Shown here: piece after piece, positions 8,042 to 17,302 of the stretch
How the letters are laid out: every line of letters starts with the position of its first letter
Numbering within the stretch: the first letter of the stretch is position 1
Assembly: GCF_009939195.1 (NCBI RefSeq)
Contig: NZ_JAACKC010000003.1
Location: 248,001-312,000 of the forward strand
From: Acinetobacter kanungonis
Lineage (GTDB): Bacteria > Pseudomonadota > Gammaproteobacteria > Pseudomonadales > Moraxellaceae
Length of the DNA stretch: 64,000 nucleotides
Direction of reading: 5' to 3'
The notes under the pieces: model-generated
What the model was told of the DNA's origin: nothing
Database searches by the model: none
The model's input: the letters and a program-made list of their open reading frames with translations, nothing else
Position numbers and translations under genes: made by a program

Positions 8042-8482
8042 TCATTGTTCTTTGAGTTGTGCACGTAAACGATTGAGTTCTTCACGTAACTGGCTGACTT
8101 GATCGGGTGCACACTGAATCGCGGTCAGAATCTGTTCAGGAATTGGCATGACAGCTTGCTTTAAAGCACGTCCTTTGGCAGTCAGGGAAATCAGTACACG
8201 TCGTTCATCTTCAGCCGAGCGTTTACGTTCAATCAAACCTAAACTTTCCAGACGTTTTAATAAGGGAGTGAGGGTGGAGGATTCTAAGAAAATACGTTGT
8301 CCAATCTCAGAAACGGTGAGTTGGTCTTGTTCCCATAAAATCAGCATCACCAAATATTGTGGATAGGTAATGCCATGCGGTTGTAACAGTTTTCTATAGT
8401 ACTGATTCAAGGCAAGATGAGAGGAATATAAAGCAAAACAAAGTTGATTATCGAGCTTTAATAACTCCTCTTGATTTGACAT
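8042..8482 (-). CDS. MarR-family regulator, OhrR-like
   Basis: A 146-residue winged-helix protein of the OhrR branch. A single N-terminal cysteine at residue 15 (LDNQLCFALYSS) matches the peroxide-sensing cysteine of OhrR; QLTVSEIGQRIFLESSTLTPLLKRLE is the recognition helix region, cut here into two known motifs (SEIGQRIFLE and STLTPLLKRLE); and RSAEDERRVLISLT forms the wing. OhrR represses the organic hydroperoxide reductase gene ohr and is inactivated by oxidation of that cysteine. No ohr gene lies next to it here, so it either acts in trans or controls something else. A second cysteine (QCAPDQ) lies near the C-terminus. Confidence 0.87.
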   Translation of the reverse strand: MSNQEELLKLDNQLCFALYSSHLALNQYYRKLLQPHGITYPQYLVMLILWEQDQLTVSEIGQRIFLESSTLTPLLKRLESLGLIERKRSAEDERRVLISLTAKGRALKQAVMPIPEQILTAIQCAPDQVSQLREELNRLRAQLKEQ

Positions 8483-8649
8483 AGGATCGTACCAATTTAA
8501 TGAATAGACTTTATTATAACTTTAAGCCAGCATGACGCACATAGCTATCTGTAGATTCAGGCGTTTAGGCAAAAGCTACATGCGAGAACCTGTATAGAGG
8601 TGGTGAACTTGGACAGTGAAGCACAGCATCTATAGGGGATGAAATCTGC

Positions 8650-8677
8650 TTGTAAAATAGCCAAAAAGGCGTATCAT
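8650..8677 (+). promoter_or_regulatory. Sigma-70 promoter of the small basic protein gene
   Basis: TTGTAA (8650-8655), 16-bp spacer, TATCAT (8672-8677). It would start transcription near 8684, about 50 nt before the ATG at 8735. A short ACT-rich hairpin (CTACT/AGTAG, 8685-8699) would open the leader. Confidence 0.5.
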
Positions 8678-8734
8678 CAACTTCCTACTTTTTTAGTAGT
8701 TCAATCAACATTGGTGTGTAAAAGGTGAAATTAC

Positions 8735-8935
8735 ATGGCAAAACAGAAACGACAACCCGAACTGGTCGTGCATAACTTTGTGGCAAAACATATGCATGAG
8801 GTCAATAAAAGCCAAGTGTTTATAGATCGAAAGAAAAATGCAAAACGTGGTTATAGCAAACATAAGCAAGGGCGATATTCCGAAGATTATCGCCCTTTTT
8901 TATGCTCGGTCTTTCAGCCTATAGTGCTGTGTTAA
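8735..8935 (+). CDS. Small basic protein, candidate ribosome-rescue factor (ArfA-like) with in-frame terminator
   Basis: A 66-codon frame preceded by AAAGGTGA. The protein is strongly basic; its core FIDRKKNAKRGYSKHK resembles the lysine/glycine-rich decoding-centre segment of ArfA (in E. coli, EKNKKGKGSYMRKGKH after an LFRQR stretch), and the last dozen residues (PFLCSVFQPIVLC) are hydrophobic, as in ArfA, where such a tail marks the full-length protein for degradation. A strong intrinsic terminator (8868-8901) lies inside the frame, so most transcripts would end near codon 55 without a stop codon. In ArfA-type regulation tmRNA tags this product, and it accumulates only when trans-translation fails. 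An alternative is a member of a conserved small-protein family of unknown function. The gene is convergent with ptsP and overlaps its end by four bases. Confidence 0.6.
   Translation: MAKQKRQPELVVHNFVAKHMHEVNKSQVFIDRKKNAKRGYSKHKQGRYSEDYRPFLCSVFQPIVLC
8868..8901 (+). terminator. Intrinsic terminator inside the small basic protein frame
   Basis: Ten-base-pair stem AAGGGCGATA (8868-8877) / TATCGCCCTT (8888-8897) with a T-tract ending at 8901. The stop codon of the frame is 30 bases further on, at 8933-8935. Confidence 0.85.
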
Positions 8936-11229
8936 ACTCCGACAATACGGGTACTTGATTTCACCATATCGGCTAAGCCATGAGTTTTAAAATAATATTC
9001 CATCCAGCTTTTCACCATCAGTGGATTACTCATTTTTAACACACGATCCAACTGTTCTTGCGCATCAGACATCGGCACATGACAAATGGCTTTACGCACA
9101 CGTAGAATGTTACTCGAACTCATGGACAAGGTATTAAAGCCCATCGCCATGAGTAGAATTGCAGAGAGCGGATCTCCCGCCATTTCACCACAAATACTGA
9201 TCGGTTTATCAAATTTATGACATTCTTGAACTAAGCGAGTGAGCGCACGTAGTATGGATGGATGGTAGTGCGAATAGACATTGGCAACTCGCGGGTTATT
9301 ACGATCCACTGCCAATAGATATTGGGTCAAGTCGTTCGAACCCACCGAGAAGAAGTCCACCAACTCTGCAAACTCTTCAATTTGCAGCAGCACACTTGGC
9401 ACTTCGACCATGATCCCAATTTTCGGTTTATTGATTTTGACCTGTTCTTCTTCTTGTACCGCATGCCAGTCACGATCGAGTAAATACAGGGCTTCTTCGA
9501 CTTCACTGACACTGGTGACCATTGGCAACAAGATATGCAAATTATTGAGACCAATGCTGGCTTTGAGCATGGCACGAATTTGCGAAGAAAAAATTTCAGG
9601 ATGATCCAGAGTAAAGCGAATGCCTCGCCAACCCAATGCTGAGTTTTCTTCTTCAATCGAGAAGTAGGGTAAATCTTTATCGGCACCAATATCTAGCGTT
9701 CGCATCACCACGGGTTTGTTGGCAAAGTGGCTGAGCTGCTGACGGTAAATGGCACGTTGTTCTTCTTCACCCGGGAAGCGGTCACGCAACATAAACGGAA
9801 TTTCAGAGCGATATAAACCAACCCCTTTCGCGCCGCGTTGCACACCACGTACTACATCAATCATCAAGCCTGTATTCACATAGAGACGAACGGCAATCCC
9901 ATCAGGCGTGATTGCATCTTTGGTCTCGTACTGTTTCAGGTCTTTGGCAATTTGCTCTTCTTCTTTCTGGATTTCTTTATAGCGGGTACGTAAACGACGT
10001 GGCGGATTAATAAAAACCCTTCCTTGATGGGCATCCACAATCATTTCTGCATCATCAAGGGTATTAATCGGCAGTTCAGTCACCCCGACCACAGTCGGAA
10101 TACCTAACGCACGTGCCACAATCACCATATGTGAATTCATGGCACCTTCAGTGGTCACAATCGCTGCAATTTTATCGACAGGCAATTCCACCAAGGCAGC
10201 GGTCGAAATTTCCTCGCCAATCAAAATGCTTTCATCGGTGAGTTCTCGATGGCTGGAATCGGCTTCTTGCAAAAACGCTAAAATCCGTCGACCTAAGTCT
10301 TTCAGATCCGCCACGCGCTCGCGCAAGTAGTCATCTTCCATTTGCGCAAACAGCGCAATATGGTTATCAATGACAATACGGACTGCACCTTGTGCCCAGT
10401 TGCCGTCCCGAATTTCGGACTTGATTTCGGCAGGCAGGGCATTTTCATCCAGCATGCGCAAGAACACACTAAACAGGGCACGTTCTTCTGCCATCAAAGC
10501 ATCTTGCATTTTATCGTCAAGCGATTGAATTTCTTCACGGACTGCTTTCAGTGCACGATCCAGTAAATCCAATTCTTCACTGATGTCATCGGCTTCACGG
10601 TCAGGAACAGCGGATAAATCGGCAGGCGGATATAGAATGACGGCACGACCTAAGGCGATACCACCTGAACCTGAAACCCCTTGGAAGGTCTTGTAGGCTG
10701 GCAGGTTGCTAGGTTTGCGGAAGACATCAATATTGCCCACGGCATGTGCATGTGCGATTACACCTGAAAGCTGCGCACAGAGGGTCACGAGGAAGGATTC
10801 TGCGGCTTCACTAAAATCTTGCTTATCTTTATTTTGCACCACCAGCACGCCCATCACCTTGCGGCGGTACATGACAGGTACCCCAAGGAAAGAATTATAA
10901 ATTTCTTCCCCAGTTTCTGGCAGGTACATAAAGCGTTCATGCTTGGGTGCATCATCTAGGTTGACAATTTCTTCGCGCTGTCCAACCAGACCAACCAGTC
11001 CTTCACCCGTATGCAGCGATACATGTCCGACAGACTCAGGGTTTAACCCCTTCGATGCCATGAGTAAATAGCGTTGATTGCGTTCATCAAGCAGATAGAT
11101 GGAGCAGACATCCACATGCATCGCTTCTGCGACCTGATTGACCATAATGTCGAGTGATTCATGCATACTGGTGGACGCATTGATTTCTTGTACAATCCGT
11201 CTAAGGGTATCCAGTTGCATATTCGACAT
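8932..11229 (-). CDS. ptsP: Phosphoenolpyruvate-protein phosphotransferase PtsP (EI-Ntr)
   Basis: First enzyme of the nitrogen-related phosphotransferase system: it autophosphorylates from PEP and passes the phosphate to NPr. Residues about 10-160 form a GAF sensor domain; the phosphohistidine domain has TEGAMNSHMVIVARALGIP with the active His near residue 367; the PEP-binding barrel includes GLYRSEIPFM, SVGSNDLTQYLLAVDRNN and ISICGEMAGDP. Length (765) fits PtsP. I prefer the ATG at 11229 (MSNMQL) over 11244 because GGGAG lies at the right distance. It lies 83 bp downstream of rppH, the usual gene order, so the two are probably co-transcribed. Confidence 0.95.
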   Translation of the reverse strand: MSNMQLDTLRRIVQEINASTSMHESLDIMVNQVAEAMHVDVCSIYLLDERNQRYLLMASKGLNPESVGHVSLHTGEGLVGLVGQREEIVNLDDAPKHERFMYLPETGEEIYNSFLGVPVMYRRKVMGVLVVQNKDKQDFSEAAESFLVTLCAQLSGVIAHAHAVGNIDVFRKPSNLPAYKTFQGVSGSGGIALGRAVILYPPADLSAVPDREADDISEELDLLDRALKAVREEIQSLDDKMQDALMAEERALFSVFLRMLDENALPAEIKSEIRDGNWAQGAVRIVIDNHIALFAQMEDDYLRERVADLKDLGRRILAFLQEADSSHRELTDESILIGEEISTAALVELPVDKIAAIVTTEGAMNSHMVIVARALGIPTVVGVTELPINTLDDAEMIVDAHQGRVFINPPRRLRTRYKEIQKEEEQIAKDLKQYETKDAITPDGIAVRLYVNTGLMIDVVRGVQRGAKGVGLYRSEIPFMLRDRFPGEEEQRAIYRQQLSHFANKPVVMRTLDIGADKDLPYFSIEEENSALGWRGIRFTLDHPEIFSSQIRAMLKASIGLNNLHILLPMVTSVSEVEEALYLLDRDWHAVQEEEQVKINKPKIGIMVEVPSVLLQIEEFAELVDFFSVGSNDLTQYLLAVDRNNPRVANVYSHYHPSILRALTRLVQECHKFDKPISICGEMAGDPLSAILLMAMGFNTLSMSSSNILRVRKAICHVPMSDAQEQLDRVLKMSNPLMVKSWMEYYFKTHGLADMVKSSTRIVGV

Positions 11230-11312
11230 AGAGTCTGCTCCCAAAAAAAGTGTAAATTAGTTTTATTTATAGCAATAGTGTCCTAAAAAATCTGCATATT
11301 TATACAATTTTT

Positions 11313-11795
11313 TTAAGGTTTTTTAATGGGTAATTGATTGCACAATTCCACCATGGCTTTACGGTAAACATCACGCTTGAAATTGACCACCTGTCCCAAG
11401 GGATACCAATAGCTCACCCATTGCCATTGGTCGAATTCAGGAGGATCGGACAAATTCAATTGAATATGCTGTACCGAAGCGGTCAACTTGAGTAAAAACC
11501 ACTTTTGTTTTTGACCAATACATACGGGGTCTGAATCCGCACGTATATACCGATGTGGCAAACGATAGCGCAACCACCCTTTAGTTTGCGCTATGATTTC
11601 GACGTGTTCGGGCAGTAAGCCAACTTCTTCTCTCAGCTCACGATAAAGTGCCTGTTCAGGGGTTTCTCCATATTGGATACCTCCTTGTGGAAATTGCCAA
11701 GCATTGTGTCCAATGCGCTTTGCCCATAAAACCTGTCCAAAGTCGTTTGCCAAAATGATCCCGACATTGGGTCGGAAACCTTCAGAGTCGATCAT
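11313..11795 (-). CDS. rppH: RNA pyrophosphohydrolase RppH
   Basis: A 160-residue Nudix hydrolase that removes pyrophosphate from 5'-triphosphorylated mRNA and so triggers RNase E decay. The Nudix box is complete: [20 protein letters not shown] followed by VGL, with the metal-binding glutamates. The N-terminal [14 protein letters not shown] and [17 protein letters not shown] are characteristic of RppH, and [12 protein letters not shown] is the usual C-terminal helix. Length matches the family. It is followed by ptsP, as in many gammaproteobacteria. Confidence 0.95.
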   Translation of the reverse strand: MIDSEGFRPNVGIILANDFGQVLWAKRIGHNAWQFPQGGIQYGETPEQALYRELREEVGLLPEHVEIIAQTKGWLRYRLPHRYIRADSDPVCIGQKQKWFLLKLTASVQHIQLNLSDPPEFDQWQWVSYWYPLGQVVNFKRDVYRKAMVELCNQLPIKKP

Positions 11796-11977
11796 TTGGC
11801 TACCTAAATTTTGTGTAATATTGTGGCCTCGCGTTCGGGGATTGTTATTTCTTTATCCAACTCGAACCAAAACAAAGCTAAAATGTTAAAATTGCTATGA
11901 TCTTAACGAATTTCTATCGACTAGCGGAGATAGATTTACAATTTTTTTCTTAAATTTCAGTTTTTACGAGTATTTTC

Positions 11978-12631
11978 ATGAAATTGGCGCTATTTGATCT
12001 CGATCACACCTTACTTAATACCGATTCAGATCATTCTTGGGGAGAGTTTTTAGTCAATGAAGGACTGGTCGATCCCATCCGCCATCGTCAAATGAACGAC
12101 AAATTTTATGAAGACTACAAGGCAGGGCAATTAGACCCGATTGCCTACAATGAATTTGTATTCGAATTTCTGACTCAGCATGACAATCAGTATTTAAGCG
12201 ACCTACATGAATTGTTCATGCAGAAAGTGATTCGTCCTCAAATGCGCCCAGAAGGTTTTGCTGCGATTGAAAAACATCGTGATGCAGGTCATGCCTTGGT
12301 GGGTATTACGGCCACTTCAGACTTTATTACCGCACCGATTTTTCGTGAATTTGGAATTACGGAAATCATTGCGACCAATGCGGAAGTGGTGGATGGTAAA
12401 TATACGGGTAAAGTGATTAATATCGCATGTTATCAAAAAGGCAAATTGGCACGTTTGGATTTATGGCTGGCCGGACGTGAAGTAGAGGAGTCTTGGGCCT
12501 ATTCAGACTCCATCAATGACCGTTTCCTGTTGGAATATGCGGATCATGCCATTGCCGTCAATCCAGATGATCGCTTAGAAGTCTTAGCCAAAGAAAAAGG
12601 TTGGGATATTCAAGACTGGTCGATTGCCTAA
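11978..12631 (+). CDS. HAD-superfamily hydrolase (SerB/HAD-IB type)
   Basis: A 217-residue haloacid dehalogenase-fold phosphatase. Motif I is ALFDLDHTLL with nucleophile Asp7 and acid/base Asp9; motif II is GITATSDF; the motif III lysine is in CYQKGKLARL; motif IV is YSDSINDRFLLEYAD. The layout resembles the SerB/CicA subfamily of small-molecule phosphatases (phosphoserine or phospholipid-like substrates). It starts divergently from rppH. The exact substrate cannot be told from sequence. Confidence 0.9.
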   Translation: MKLALFDLDHTLLNTDSDHSWGEFLVNEGLVDPIRHRQMNDKFYEDYKAGQLDPIAYNEFVFEFLTQHDNQYLSDLHELFMQKVIRPQMRPEGFAAIEKHRDAGHALVGITATSDFITAPIFREFGITEIIATNAEVVDGKYTGKVINIACYQKGKLARLDLWLAGREVEESWAYSDSINDRFLLEYADHAIAVNPDDRLEVLAKEKGWDIQDWSIA

Positions 12632-12663
12632 ATCATGTATATCTGACGCGGATTTTAAGCGAC

Positions 12664-12693
12664 ATGGGTGGATGAAAATCTGCCCATTTTTTT
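12664..12693 (+). terminator. Terminator after the HAD hydrolase gene
   Basis: Short stem ATGGGT (12664-12669) / GCCCAT (12682-12687) followed by seven Ts. Confidence 0.65.
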
Positions 12694-12772
12694 GCGCATG
12701 TTAAACAGATTTAACAGTTTTCAGCGCTTCGAGTTGCTATGCTGATGGTGAGAATAATAAGACGATAAGGAC

Positions 12773-13027
12773 ATGAGCATGAATCAAGTTCGACCAAGAA
12801 TGACACATTTATTTGAACAGCTCGGTTTAGACGCGAGTGAAGATGCGATTGCATTATTTATTGTGACCCATCAATTGAATGCAAAGACTCATATTGTGCA
12901 GGCAGATTACTGGAACGAAGCGCAACGCCAGTTTTTAGAAGAAAAAATCCAGTCCGATGGCGAGTGGGCGATTGTGGTTGATCAATTGAATGAATCCTTG
13001 CATGAAGAGTCGGTGCTTAAAAAATAG
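12773..13027 (+). CDS. DUF2789 family protein
   Basis: An 84-residue cytosolic protein. The motifs MTHLFEQLGL near the N-terminus, a central HIVQADYWNEAQRQFLEE, and EWAIVVDQLN match DUF2789, a small helical family of proteobacteria without known function. AAGGA lies just upstream and fits best with the second ATG at 12779 (MNQVRP). It is monocistronic or co-transcribed with the DUF2628 gene 75 bp downstream. Confidence 0.8.
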   Translation: MSMNQVRPRMTHLFEQLGLDASEDAIALFIVTHQLNAKTHIVQADYWNEAQRQFLEEKIQSDGEWAIVVDQLNESLHEESVLKK

Positions 13028-13103
13028 GGTTTATATTCAAATGTGGTGATCAAAAGACTTTTACGTCTGGTCGTAAATAAACACATAAATGAAGAAGAAT
13101 AAT

Positions 13104-13610
13104 ATGACTTTAGATCAACAAGCAGTTCCGCCGTCAGTGCCCTTAGAAAATTCAGCCTTGATGCATCAGCTGGAGCAAGATCGTGCCGCATTTGTCGGTG
13201 AGAAATATCAAACTTATTACCAGCAACAGTTTGGGGAAATGACGCCCAAGAAACCCTATGCCGGCTTTAATATTGCCGCCTTTTTCTTCGGTGTTATTTG
13301 GTTGTTTTACCGAAAAATGTATAGCTATGCGGTAATGGCAATCGCATTGATTATCCTGATTGGGGTGATTGAAACCGTTTTAGAGATAGACAGTTTTGCT
13401 TCAACCATCGGCTTGAGTGTCGCCTTCGGTGTATTCGGCAATACTTTGTATAAGCATCATGTTGATAAGCAGATTGCCAAACTACGACAATTGGAAAAAG
13501 GTGACCTGAGCGTTGAATTGGAAAAATGTGGTGGAACCAATGTTGTTGCAGGTTTAATCCCGTTGCTGATAGTGCTTGGGTTGATTGGACTGGCCATCAT
13601 GAATTCCTAA
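13104..13610 (+). CDS. DUF2628 family membrane protein
   Basis: A 168-residue protein when started at 13104 (MTLDQQ); an in-frame ATG at 13089 lacks a ribosome binding site. The signature KKPYAGFNIAAFFFGVIWLFYRKMY matches DUF2628 in two parts (GFNIAAFFFGVIW, LFYRKMY). About four hydrophobic stretches follow: the signature region, YAVMAIALIILIGVIETVL, ASTIGLSVAFGVFG, and the C-terminal VVAGLIPLLIVLGLIGLAI. Inner-membrane location is expected. The function of the family is unknown. Confidence 0.8.
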   Translation: MTLDQQAVPPSVPLENSALMHQLEQDRAAFVGEKYQTYYQQQFGEMTPKKPYAGFNIAAFFFGVIWLFYRKMYSYAVMAIALIILIGVIETVLEIDSFASTIGLSVAFGVFGNTLYKHHVDKQIAKLRQLEKGDLSVELEKCGGTNVVAGLIPLLIVLGLIGLAIMNS

Positions 13611-13623
13611 GACCCAATACAAT

Positions 13624-13650
13624 AAAAAACCATCTTTGAGATGGTTTTTT
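13624..13650. terminator. Bidirectional terminator between convergent genes
   Basis: Long stem AAAAAACCATCT / AGATGGTTTTTT with a three-base loop. It works in both directions between the DUF2628 gene and the leftward LysR gene. Confidence 0.9.
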
Positions 13651-13660
13651 ATTGTCGCGA

Positions 13661-14518
13661 TTACTTCATCATTTCAATCAGTTCCAGTACCGCTTTGGAT
13701 TGTGTACGCCCAGGGTGCCACACCATACCCAGTTGACGGTTCATTTCAAAATTAATGTCGAGTTGCTGTAGGTCTTGATTAAGCAAGGTTTGCGGCAGTA
13801 CCGACCAGCCTAAGCCAATAGAAACCAACATCCGGATGGATTCCAGTGGGTTATTGCTCATGGTGATTTTCGGTTTTAACCCCTGCTTTTCAAATTCTGC
13901 CAGCGTAATTTGACTGGTATAGGTTTGCGCAGAGGGCAATAAACTCGGATAGGCGATTAAATCTTCCAGTTTGAGATTTTTCTTTTGTGCCAAGGGATGA
14001 AACGGTGCTGCCACAAACACCAAAGGATCTTTCCAGATGGTGACATAATTCAGGCGATCATCACCTTGCGGAGGCAAGGTTAGAAATGCCAACTCCAAAT
14101 CACCCGCCAGCACTTGTTCATGCGCTTGTTCGGAATCAACAAAATGCACATCTAAAGTGACTTGCGGAAAGCGTTGTACATAATTGCGTAAATGATGCGG
14201 TAAATGGTGCAGACCAATATGATGGCTGGTGCCAATCTTGAGCTTGCCTTGCACCTGACCTTGTTCATGGCTGAGGGTATGGTGAATATCGCCCAGTTCA
14301 TTCAGCCAGTTTTTAACTTTCGGTAATAGTGAATGTGCGGCATGGGTGGCTTGTACCCCACGTCCTGCCGACTCAAATAATTTCACCCCAAAATAATCTT
14401 CCAAGCTATGAATTCGTTTGGTCACTGCGGGTTGGGTAATAAACAGTTGATCTGCCGCCAAAGAAATAGAACCTGTTTCCATGACTTTTACAAATGCTTC
14501 AAAGGCGGCCAAATTCAT
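13661..14518 (-). CDS. LysR-family transcriptional regulator (near leu genes)
   Basis: A 285-residue LysR regulator: helix-turn-helix GSISLAADQLFITQPAVTKR and RIHSLEDYFGVKLF in residues 15-50, and the effector domain from about residue 90 (KLKIGTSHHIGLHHLPHHL onward). It is separated from rightward leuC by a small DUF2061 gene. A LysR gene beside leuCDB is also found in Pseudomonas, which suggests a link to branched-chain amino acid metabolism, although the target has not been shown by this sequence. Confidence 0.92.
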   Translation of the reverse strand: MNLAAFEAFVKVMETGSISLAADQLFITQPAVTKRIHSLEDYFGVKLFESAGRGVQATHAAHSLLPKVKNWLNELGDIHHTLSHEQGQVQGKLKIGTSHHIGLHHLPHHLRNYVQRFPQVTLDVHFVDSEQAHEQVLAGDLELAFLTLPPQGDDRLNYVTIWKDPLVFVAAPFHPLAQKKNLKLEDLIAYPSLLPSAQTYTSQITLAEFEKQGLKPKITMSNNPLESIRMLVSIGLGWSVLPQTLLNQDLQQLDINFEMNRQLGMVWHPGRTQSKAVLELIEMMK

Positions 14519-14640
14519 AGGAGTAATCCATAAAGTTTTTTTATGTGTAATGTATTATTTATAAACTTTTTGCATTAAGCAATAAAAAAAGCACCCGAGG
14601 GTAGGGTGCAAAGTGGAAAGCCGACTCAAGGAGGAACAAT

Positions 14641-14883
14641 TTAAGCTGTGCTTTCTTGAGAGTTCGTCTCTGGATTCGATTTCTTGTCCCATACTTTTTC
14701 ATGGAAGAAGAATGCAATCGCTTGTACTGTTGGTTCGAGTAAACTTAAGGTAATTGCCATCACTAAGCTGCCTGTGACAAAATAGCCGACCAGCATGGCA
14801 ACGCTAATATGCATAATGTAATAGCTGAAGGTTTTCTTTAAGGTACGTTGATTGTGTTGAACAAATTGATAAATATGCGCCAT
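14641..14883 (-). CDS. DUF2061 family small membrane protein
   Basis: An 80-residue protein with two membrane segments (about residues 22-40 and 42-60). The pattern KKTFSYYIMHISVAMLVGYFVTG...LEPTVQAIAFFFHEKVWDK (read in parts) matches DUF2061, whose members end their second segment with an F-HE-x-VW motif. Function is unknown. It lies between the LysR gene and leuC on the leftward strand. Confidence 0.8.
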   Translation of the reverse strand: MAHIYQFVQHNQRTLKKTFSYYIMHISVAMLVGYFVTGSLVMAITLSLLEPTVQAIAFFFHEKVWDKKSNPETNSQESTA

Positions 14884-15111
14884 GAGTTTTTGCCTTGAGT
14901 CGTTGGGTATGAGTAAATGATAATGAGTTTGATTTAATCTGTAAAAACGAATATTTTTTTAAAAAGGATCGAATAATACGATTTAATTTTTGGTATTTAA
15001 GTATTCTAAAAAGTTTTTAAATCTATAAAAATGATAAATTAGATTTATATTATTTCAGCGTTATAATCACCTAAAGTAAAGCAATTACCCAGTTCTATGG
15101 AGCGCGTCGAC

Positions 15112-16530
15112 ATGGCAGGCAAAACCTTATATGACAAATTGTGGGATGACCACTTAGTAAAACAACGTGATGATGGTTCATGCTTGCTCTATATCGACCG
15201 TCATTTATTACATGAAGTGACTTCACCGCAAGCATTCGAAGGTTTACAGCTTGCAGGACGTCAACCTTGGCGTTTAAGTGCCAATGTGGCAACGCCTGAC
15301 CATAACGTACCGACCTCGAAGAAAGAGCGTGAGCAAGGTATTGCAGGTATTGAAGACGATACTTCACGGATTCAAGTACAAACCTTGGATGACAACTGTG
15401 AAGCCTTCAATATTGTTGAATTTAAAATTAACGATATCCGTCAAGGTATTGCGCACGTGGTTGGACCAGAACAAGGCTTAACCTTACCTGGCATGACCGT
15501 GGTGTGTGGTGATTCACACACGGCTACGCATGGTGCTTTCGGTTGTTTGGCACATGGGATCGGGACATCTGAAGTTGAACATGTATTGGCAACCCAATGC
15601 TTGGTTCAAAAGAAAATGAAGAACATGTTGGTTCGCGTGGATGGCACCTTGGGTCAGGGCGTAACCTCAAAAGACGTGGTCTTAGCCATTATTGGTAAAA
15701 TCGGCACTGCGGGTGGCACAGGTCATGCGATTGAATTCGGTGGTCAAGTGTTCCGTGATATGTCGATTGAAGGTCGTATGACAGTATGTAACATGGCGAT
15801 TGAAGCGGGTGCGCGTGTCGGCATGGTTGCAGTCGATGACAAAACCATTGCTTATGTGAAAGATCGTCCTTATGCACCGAAAGCGGAACAATGGGATGCG
15901 GCGGTTGAGTATTGGAATACTTTACACTCAGATGCCGATGCAGAATTCGATACCGTTGTGGTCTTACAAGGCGAAGAGATCGAGCCACAAGTGTCTTGGG
16001 GCACTTCTCCAGAGATGGTGATTCCAGTGTCTCAAGCAGTACCCACTTTGGCTCAAGCGAAAGATGACGTACAACGCAATGACTGGACACGTGCCTATAA
16101 CTATATGGGCTTAGAAGCGGGTCAGGCATTGGCGGACATTCAATTGGATCGCGTGTTTATTGGTTCATGTACCAATTCGCGTATTGAAGATATTCGTGCA
16201 GCGGCAGAAGTGATCAAAGGTCGCAAAGTGGCTGCTAGCATTAAACAAGCGATGGTGGTTCCAGGTTCGGGTTTGGTGAAAAAGCAAGCCGAAGAAGAAG
16301 GCTTGGATCAAGTGTTCCTTGAGGCAGGCTTTGAATGGCGTGAACCAGGTTGTTCAATGTGTTTGGCAATGAATGCTGATAAATTACAACCCGGTGAACA
16401 CTGTGCTTCAACTTCAAACCGTAACTTTGAAGGTCGTCAGGGCAATGGCGGTCGCACGCACTTGGTGAGTCCTGCAATGGCAGCAGCAGCGGCAATTGCA
16501 GGTCACTTTGTCGATGTTCGTACATTTTAA
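15112..16530 (+). CDS. leuC: 3-isopropylmalate dehydratase large subunit LeuC
   Basis: With LeuD it isomerises 2-isopropylmalate to 3-isopropylmalate in leucine biosynthesis, using a [4Fe-4S] cluster. Cluster cysteines are seen in FIGSCTNSR and in [11 protein letters not shown], and [15 protein letters not shown] is the aconitase-family active-site segment. Length is 472 residues from the ATG at 15112 ([12 protein letters not shown]); the upstream ATG at 15097 overlaps the GGAG ribosome binding site. It is first gene of leuC-leuD-lipoprotein-leuB. Confidence 0.97.
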   Translation: MAGKTLYDKLWDDHLVKQRDDGSCLLYIDRHLLHEVTSPQAFEGLQLAGRQPWRLSANVATPDHNVPTSKKEREQGIAGIEDDTSRIQVQTLDDNCEAFNIVEFKINDIRQGIAHVVGPEQGLTLPGMTVVCGDSHTATHGAFGCLAHGIGTSEVEHVLATQCLVQKKMKNMLVRVDGTLGQGVTSKDVVLAIIGKIGTAGGTGHAIEFGGQVFRDMSIEGRMTVCNMAIEAGARVGMVAVDDKTIAYVKDRPYAPKAEQWDAAVEYWNTLHSDADAEFDTVVVLQGEEIEPQVSWGTSPEMVIPVSQAVPTLAQAKDDVQRNDWTRAYNYMGLEAGQALADIQLDRVFIGSCTNSRIEDIRAAAEVIKGRKVAASIKQAMVVPGSGLVKKQAEEEGLDQVFLEAGFEWREPGCSMCLAMNADKLQPGEHCASTSNRNFEGRQGNGGRTHLVSPAMAAAAAIAGHFVDVRTF

Positions 16531-16551
16531 TTGGGTTGAAGGGAGCAAAGA

Positions 16552-17202
16552 ATGAAAGCTTATACCGTTGAACAAGGTATTGTTGCACCATTAGACCGTG
16601 CCAATGTCGATACTGATTTAATTATTCCGAAGCAGTTCTTGAAATCAATCAAGCGTACTGGTTTTGGCGATAACTTATTTGATGAGTTGCGTTATTTAGA
16701 CGAAGGCTATCCGGGACAGGACAATTCACAACGTCCGAAAAATCCTGACTTCGTGTTAAATCAACCACGCTATCAAGGGGCTTCGGTTCTTATTTCTCGT
16801 GCCAATTTTGGTTGTGGTTCAAGCCGTGAACATGCACCATGGGCATTGGAAGAATACGGTTTCCGTACAGTAATTGCTCCAAGCTATGCCGATATTTTCT
16901 TCAATAACAGTTTTAAAAACGGGATGTTACCTGTAATTTTAGCTGAAGAAATTGTCGATCAACTTTTCAAAGAATGTGCAGCGAATGAAGGCTATCAACT
17001 CACGATTGATCTTGCTGCGCAAGAAGTACGTACCCCATCAGGTGAAGCGTTCAAATTTGAAATTGATCCGTTCCGCAAGCATTGCTTGTTAAATGGTTTG
17101 GATGACATTGGTTTAACTTTACAGGCGCAAGATGACATTCGTGCCTATGAAGAAAAAACCAAACAGTCGCGTCCTTGGGTTTTTCAAGAAATTCAAGGCT
17201 AA
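16552..17202 (+). CDS. leuD: 3-isopropylmalate dehydratase small subunit LeuD
   Basis: The 216-residue swivel-domain partner of Leu[17 protein letters not shown] near the start and [16 protein letters not shown] are the diagnostic substrate-binding motifs. It begins 21 bp after leuC with AAGGGAGC upstream, so translation is probably coupled to the same transcript. Confidence 0.97.
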   Translation: MKAYTVEQGIVAPLDRANVDTDLIIPKQFLKSIKRTGFGDNLFDELRYLDEGYPGQDNSQRPKNPDFVLNQPRYQGASVLISRANFGCGSSREHAPWALEEYGFRTVIAPSYADIFFNNSFKNGMLPVILAEEIVDQLFKECAANEGYQLTIDLAAQEVRTPSGEAFKFEIDPFRKHCLLNGLDDIGLTLQAQDDIRAYEEKTKQSRPWVFQEIQG

Positions 17203-17302
17203 AGGTTGCATATTTACTCATGACAACAGCGCCCAACTCTTGCTAACATCGGGGCATAATCAACATGATCAATGCTTTATTACGCAAGGTTGGGCTAGCA
17301 AA

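Noticed and set aside
17132-17302. Extended N-terminus of the leu-operon lipoprotein
   Set aside because: This part overlaps leuD in another frame; the signal peptide and lipobox start at 17303.
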